This document shows, piece by piece, positions 6,440 through 9,272 of a stretch of DNA of 9,272 bases. Made by a program: the position numbers and the translations under genes. Each line of letters begins with the position of its first letter. The first letter of the stretch is position 1. The stretch spans positions 1-9,272 of the forward strand of contig JASLBU010000192.1 of NCBI GenBank assembly GCA_030146365.1, in the 5' to 3' direction. The notes beneath the pieces were generated by a model that was not told the origin of the DNA, searched no databases, and was given only the letters and a program-made list of their open reading frames with translations. The DNA comes from Candidatus Limnocylindria bacterium. GTDB lineage: Bacteria > Chloroflexota > Limnocylindria > QHBO01.

Positions 6440-7375
6440 TCACTCGACCAGGGAGCGGCCGGTGAGGCGCAGGAAGACGTCCTCCATGCTGGCGCGGCGC
6501 ACCAGCGCGCTCTCGATCGGAATCTCGCGCTGGTTCACCTGCTCCAGGGTGTGCTCGCCGTTGTCGGTGTAGAGCAGCAGCCGGTCCGGCAGATCCTCGA
6601 TCCGGTCCGCGAGCCCGTCGAGCTTGCCGTCCAGCGAGCTGCGGACGGCATCGGTGAAGCGCAGCTCCAGGACCTCCTTGGTGGCGTGCCGGTCGATGAG
6701 CTGGCGCGGCGACCCCTCGGCGACGATCTTCGCCTTGTCCATCACCACCAGGTGGTCGCAGAGCTGCTCCGCCTCGTCCATGTAGTGGGTGGTGATGATC
6801 AGCGTCGCACCGCCGCGCTTGAGCTGGTACAGCCGCTCCCACAGGAGGTGGCGTGCCTGCGGATCGAGCCCGGTGGTCGGCTCGTCCAGGATGACGAGGT
6901 CCGGCTCGTTGATGAGCGCGCGGGCGATCGTCAGCCGCCGCTTCATGCCGCCGGACAGTGGCTCGACCTGGTCCTTTGCCCGCTCGGCGAGCTGGACGAA
7001 CTCGAGCAGCTCATCGGTCCGCCGGTTGGCCACGTCCCGCGGGATGTCGAAGTAGCGCGCGTACATCTCCAGGTTCTCGCGCACCGTCAGCTCGGTGTCG
7101 AGGTTGTCGATCTGCGGCACGACGCCCAGCCGCGCCTTGATCTGGCGTGCGTGCGTGCGCGGGTCCATGCCGATCACGCTCAGCGTCCCGTCCGTGAGCG
7201 GGCTGGAGCAGGCGATCATCCGCATCGTGCTCGTCTTTCCCGCGCCGTTGGGGCCGAGGAACCCGAACGCCTTTCCGGGGCGCACGTCGAAGTCCACGCC
7301 GTCGACGGCGGTGAAGCCGTTCGCGTAGCGCTTCGTCAGGCGGCGGGCATGGACGAGGGACGTCTGGTCGATCAT
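6440..7375 (-). CDS. ABC transporter ATP-binding protein, NodI/DrrA-like
   Basis: This cytoplasmic ATPase subunit would power the two ABC-2 permeases encoded directly downstream. The 311-residue product has Walker A GPNGAGKTS (41-49), Q-loop Gln88 in GVVPQIDNLD, and signature LSGGMKRRL (140-148). Walker B with the catalytic Glu is LVILDEPTTGLD (160-171), and the switch His197 is in TTHYMDEAEQL. The PQ(I/F)DNLD, SGGMKRRL and C-terminal MEDVFLRLTGRSL patterns are those of the NodI/DrrA branch, which exports lipo-oligosaccharides or drugs; the substrate here is unknown. The C-terminal ~90 residues are the accessory domain of that group. ATG 7375 is chosen because TAGAAT lies 10 nt upstream. The alternative ATG at 7387 lies inside the -10 box and would not be on the transcript. 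The operon is on the same strand as the catalase upstream, but 98 bp with two hairpins separate them, so it is probably transcribed on its own. Confidence 0.93.
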   Translation of the reverse strand: MIDQTSLVHARRLTKRYANGFTAVDGVDFDVRPGKAFGFLGPNGAGKTSTMRMIACSSPLTDGTLSVIGMDPRTHARQIKARLGVVPQIDNLDTELTVRENLEMYARYFDIPRDVANRRTDELLEFVQLAERAKDQVEPLSGGMKRRLTIARALINEPDLVILDEPTTGLDPQARHLLWERLYQLKRGGATLIITTHYMDEAEQLCDHLVVMDKAKIVAEGSPRQLIDRHATKEVLELRFTDAVRSSLDGKLDGLADRIEDLPDRLLLYTDNGEHTLEQVNQREIPIESALVRRASMEDVFLRLTGRSLVE

Positions 7376-7385
7376 GGGGCTCGCC

Positions 7386-7391
7386 ATTCTA
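7386..7391 (-). promoter_or_regulatory. -10 box of the ABC exporter operon (TAGAAT)
   Basis: On the minus strand TAGAAT ends 10 nt before ATG 7375. Start of transcription about 7 nt downstream would leave a leader of about 3-4 nt, so the mRNA is close to leaderless. No convincing -35 is seen at 16-18 bp, though GAGTTT or TGAGTT lies there. The hexamer is identical to the one before the 109-residue protein gene. Confidence 0.5.
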
Positions 7392-7416
7392 GACGGATCC
7401 GGGCACCGAAACTCAT

Positions 7417-7435
7417 CGCCGGATGATGCCCGGCG
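7417..7435 (-). terminator. Hairpin 1 of a tandem pair between the catalase gene and the ABC operon
   Basis: CGCCGG (7417-7422) and CCGGCG (7430-7435) form a perfect 6-bp stem with a 7-nt loop; one more G-T pair can extend it inward. It lies downstream of the catalase stop and 41 nt before the ABC ATPase ATG. With no T-run after it, it may be a U-tract-less terminator or an operator-like palindrome. Confidence 0.4.
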
Positions 7436-7437
7436 TA

Positions 7438-7456
7438 CCTGACAGGCCGCGTCAGG
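7438..7456 (-). terminator. Hairpin 2 of a tandem pair between the catalase gene and the ABC operon
   Basis: CCTGAC (7438-7443) and GTCAGG (7451-7456) form a perfect 6-bp stem with a 7-nt loop. It is the same size as its neighbour and sits 2 bp from it. It begins about 17 nt after the catalase stop codon, where a terminator would be expected, but lacks a T-run. Confidence 0.4.
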
Positions 7457-7473
7457 AACCGGAGCAGAACGCC

Positions 7474-9036
7474 CTAGACGGCGGTCCCCGCCGGCTGCTC
7501 CTCGGTTGAGGGATCGGCGACCGGCATGCCAAGACCCTCGGCGACACGCCGGCCGTAGTCCGGATCGCAGCGAGTGAAGTGCTCGACCATCGCGGCCCGG
7601 ATGCGGGCCTCGCACTGAGATAGCGCGTCGACGAGGTTCAGCACCAGGTCGTCGCGCTCCCAGTCCGGCATGGTGCGATACCGCTCACCGGCCTGCCCGT
7701 AGTCGTTGCGGCGGGACAGGTGCTGGCGCCCGACCCGGCCCTCGACCCACGGCTGGTGCTCCGGCCCGATGTCGGTGGCCTCGTGAAGCCCGCCGGTGAT
7801 GGACGGCTCGTAGTTCACGTGCGGGTTCGAGCCGGTGCGGTCGACGTGGTAGCTCATCTGGCCGCCGCGCTGGTTCGTGGCAGCCGGAGCGATCGGCGCA
7901 TTGATGGGCAGCTGCAGGTAGTTCGGGCCGACGCGGTATCGCTGCGTGTCCGAGTAGCTGAACGTGCGGCCGACCAGCATCTTGTCGTCGCTGAAGTCGA
8001 TGCCGTCGACGAGGACACCGGTGCCGAAGGCGGCCTGCTCGTTCTCGTTGTGATGGTCGCTGACGTTGCGGTTCAGCGTCATCATGCCCACGCGACGCAG
8101 CGGGAACTGCTCCTCGGGCCAGATCTTCGTGTCGTCGAGCGGGTCGAAGTCGAGCTCGGGATGCTCGCCGTCCTCCATGATCTGCACGCAGAACTCCCAC
8201 CGCGGGTGGTCGCCGCGCTCGATCGCGTCGTAGATGTCCCTCGACGCATGGCCGAGGTCCGTCGCCTGGATCTCATTGGCCTGGGCCTGGGTCAGCGACT
8301 CGACACCCTGCTGCGTCCTCCAGTGAAACTTGCACAGCACGGCCTCGCCATCGGCGTTCACGAGCTTGTAGGTGTTCACACCGGCGCCGTCCATGTGGCG
8401 GTAGTCCTTCGGAATGCCTCGTGGACTGAAGAGCCACGTGAGCATGTGCATCGACTCCGGCGTCTGGCTCATGAAGTCGAAGATGCGGTTCGGCTCCTGG
8501 CGGAACGTGATCGGGTCTGGCTTCAGCGCATGGATGACGTCCGGGAACTTGATGGCGTCGCGGATGAAGAACACCATCAGATCGTTGCCGACGAGGTCCC
8601 AGTTGCCGTCCTCCGTCTTGAACTTCGTCGCGAAGCCGCGCGGATCGCGCGCCGCCTCGGAGGAGTCCCGGCCGCCGATGACGGTGGAGAACCGCACCAC
8701 CATCGGCGTGCGCTTGCCCTTCTCCGTCAGCACCTTTGCCCGTGTGTACCTCGCCGCCGGCTCGTCACCAATGGTCCCGTACGCCTCGAATTCGCCGTGC
8801 GCGACGAAGCCACGGGCGTGGACCACGCGCTCCGGGATGCGCTCGCGGTCGAAGTGGCTGATCTTCTCGAGGAAGTGGTAGTTCTCGAGGGTAGCCGGCC
8901 CGCGCTCGCCGACCGTCCGCTGATTCTGGTTGTCGTAGACGGGGTGGCCCTGGCGGGTGGTGAGGTGACGGGCAGGCTCGCCGGAGGGGCCCTTGCCGTC
9001 GCCGCCCTCGGACGGCGTTCGCATGTCGTCGGTCAT
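7474..9036 (-). CDS. katA: Monofunctional haem catalase
   Basis: This catalase turns hydrogen peroxide into water and oxygen and protects the cytoplasm from oxidative stress. The 520-residue protein has the complete catalase core. The distal His73 is in RVVHARG, followed by VVRFSTV (113-119). The catalytic Asn151 is in DLVGND, followed by [32 protein letters not shown] and KFHW follow. The proximal haem ligand Tyr361 is in [10 protein letters not shown], with supporting Arg357, then [11 protein letters not shown]. The length fits the small-subunit clade without the C-terminal flavodoxin-like domain of large catalases. The segment [19 protein letters not shown] differs from the more usual NYFAEVEQ form, but I recall it in a subgroup from Bacilli and high-G+C bacteria. 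The start is ATG 9036, with AGGAG (9046-9050) 9 nt upstream, which favours it over Met5. The gene is on the same strand as the ABC operon but separated from it by tandem hairpins. The symbol katA is generic. Confidence 0.96.
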   Translation of the reverse strand: MTDDMRTPSEGGDGKGPSGEPARHLTTRQGHPVYDNQNQRTVGERGPATLENYHFLEKISHFDRERIPERVVHARGFVAHGEFEAYGTIGDEPAARYTRAKVLTEKGKRTPMVVRFSTVIGGRDSSEAARDPRGFATKFKTEDGNWDLVGNDLMVFFIRDAIKFPDVIHALKPDPITFRQEPNRIFDFMSQTPESMHMLTWLFSPRGIPKDYRHMDGAGVNTYKLVNADGEAVLCKFHWRTQQGVESLTQAQANEIQATDLGHASRDIYDAIERGDHPRWEFCVQIMEDGEHPELDFDPLDDTKIWPEEQFPLRRVGMMTLNRNVSDHHNENEQAAFGTGVLVDGIDFSDDKMLVGRTFSYSDTQRYRVGPNYLQLPINAPIAPAATNQRGGQMSYHVDRTGSNPHVNYEPSITGGLHEATDIGPEHQPWVEGRVGRQHLSRRNDYGQAGERYRTMPDWERDDLVLNLVDALSQCEARIRAAMVEHFTRCDPDYGRRVAEGLGMPVADPSTEEQPAGTAV

Positions 9037-9045
9037 GAGCGGGCT

Positions 9046-9050
9046 CTCCT
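9046..9050 (-). promoter_or_regulatory. Shine-Dalgarno of the catalase gene
   Basis: On the minus strand AGAGGAGAG (9044-9052) holds a core AGGAG at 9046-9050, 9 nt before ATG 9036. This is a strong canonical site, in contrast to the leaderless-looking starts elsewhere in the window. It supports ATG 9036 and implies a 5' untranslated region for this mRNA. Confidence 0.8.
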
Positions 9051-9073
9051 CTGGGCGGTCGGAACGGGTGGGA

Positions 9074-9093
9074 CGCTCAGGCTACTACGCTCA
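9074..9093 (-). repeat. Short direct repeat in the catalase upstream region
   Basis: TGAGCG occurs twice on the minus strand (9088-9093 and 9074-9079), 14 bp apart, flanking TAGTAGCC. TAGTAG (9082-9087) or TAGCCT is the best -10 candidate here, with TTCGAC 16 bp upstream of TAGTAG as a possible -35. The repeat could be a regulator site or chance; the hexamer is short. Confidence 0.25.
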
Positions 9094-9130
9094 CTTCTGG
9101 GCCGTCGAACCGCGGCGGAGACGTCCCGGT

Positions 9131-9156
9131 GACGGCGGCTCACGACAGACGCCGTC
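9131..9156 (-). terminator. Hairpin just after the gamma-glutamyltransferase stop codon
   Basis: CGCCGTC (9150-9156) and GACGGCG (9131-9137) form a perfect 7-bp G+C-rich stem with a 12-nt loop, beginning 2 nt after the TAG at 9159-9161 on the minus strand. No T-run follows. A terminator separating this gene from the catalase is the simplest reading. Confidence 0.45.
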
Positions 9157-9158
9157 GA

Positions 9159-9272
9159 CTACAGTCCGGCGGCGAGGGAGTCGGCGCGGGGGTCCGCGCC
9201 GCCCTGGTAGGTCCCGTCGGGCAGGCGCCGGATCATCTGCGCCCAGCCCATGAGCGGCGTCCGCGGCTCCAC
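9159..9272 (-). CDS. ggt: Probable gamma-glutamyltransferase, C-terminal 37 residues (partial)
   Basis: The minus strand from the window edge reads 37 codons to TAG at 9161-9159. The end of the frame, with GWAQMIRRLPDGTYQGGADP and then RADSLAAGL, has the GGADPR-A-G ending common at the C-terminus of gamma-glutamyltransferase family proteins. These Ntn-hydrolases transfer or hydrolyse gamma-glutamyl groups of glutathione and related compounds. The nucleophile Thr and the rest of the protein lie outside the window, so activity cannot be judged and the family call rests on a short tail. A stand-alone small gene starting at GTG 9272 is very unlikely. The gene lies upstream of catalase on the same strand with a hairpin between, so a shared transcript is possible but not shown. 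Confidence 0.6.
   Translation of the reverse strand: MEPRTPLMGWAQMIRRLPDGTYQGGADPRADSLAAGL

Noticed and set aside
5587..7426. Long plus-strand open frames opposite permease 1 and the ATPase (5587-6465 and 6395-7426)
   Set aside because: They are shadows of well-supported ABC genes, with no membrane or domain pattern of their own.
8584..8586. Possible loss of the catalase catalytic Asn (VGND instead of VGNN)
   Set aside because: The first Asn of the pair is the conserved catalytic residue and is present at 151; Asp at the second position occurs in active catalases.
7720..9132. 470-codon open frame on the plus strand opposite catalase
   Set aside because: It is the antisense shadow of a complete catalase with intact catalytic residues; the Val/Arg/Asp-rich product has no family features.
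9158..9272. Stand-alone 37-residue gene starting at GTG 9272
   Set aside because: The tail resembles the C-terminus of gamma-glutamyltransferases and the frame is open to the window edge, so a truncated larger gene is much more likely.
1..9272. tRNA, rRNA, CRISPR arrays, insertion sequences, riboswitches
   Set aside because: No cloverleaf, repeat-spacer pattern, transposase or terminal inverted repeats were seen on either strand. Coding density leaves no non-coding gap over about 140 bp.

Overview
The window is very G+C-rich (clearly over 60% by eye) and almost fully packed with bacterial genes. The AceE-type pyruvate dehydrogenase, type II NADH dehydrogenase, PlsY/PgsA lipid genes and TAGAAT boxes placed only 8-10 nt before start codons suggest a free-living aerobic or microaerobic member of the Chloroflexota (Limnocylindria-like) or Actinomycetota. 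The phylum is inferred from memory of protein style and was not tested. Nothing looks mobile: there is no transposase, tRNA, integrase, CRISPR array or visible composition shift.

Left part. Positions 1-1716 (minus) hold the first 572 codons of aceE, the E1 subunit of pyruvate dehydrogenase; its 3' end lies outside the window. Divergent from it, after 137 bp, is ndh (1854-3227, plus), a non-proton-pumping NADH:quinone oxidoreductase. One gene leads to NADH production and the other to NADH oxidation, so the shared intergenic region may coordinate them.

Middle part, plus strand. A compact three-gene set follows ndh: an unrecognised 109-residue two-helix membrane protein (3247-3576) with its own apparently leaderless promoter, then plsY (3589-4209, acyl-phosphate:glycerol-3-phosphate acyltransferase) and pgsA (4202-4801, phosphatidylglycerophosphate synthase). 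The last two act at the start of glycerolipid synthesis and at the phosphatidylglycerol branch, and their reading frames overlap.

Right part, minus strand, converging on pgsA with a 9-bp gap. An ABC exporter operon is transcribed in the order ATPase (7375 down to 6440), permease 1 (6435 down to 5656), permease 2 (5656 down to 4811). The ATPase resembles the NodI/DrrA group and both permeases are ABC-2/NodJ-like, so the membrane part is probably a heterodimer. Upstream on the same strand is a complete monofunctional haem catalase (9036 down to 7474). At the right edge is the last 37 codons of a probable gamma-glutamyltransferase (9159-9272).

I found no clear new defence or mobile system. The points most worth a second look are the leaderless promoter boxes, the unknown membrane protein leading the phospholipid genes, the tandem NodJ-like permeases with a nearly identical 28-nt internal repeat, and the U-tract-less hairpins after several stop codons.
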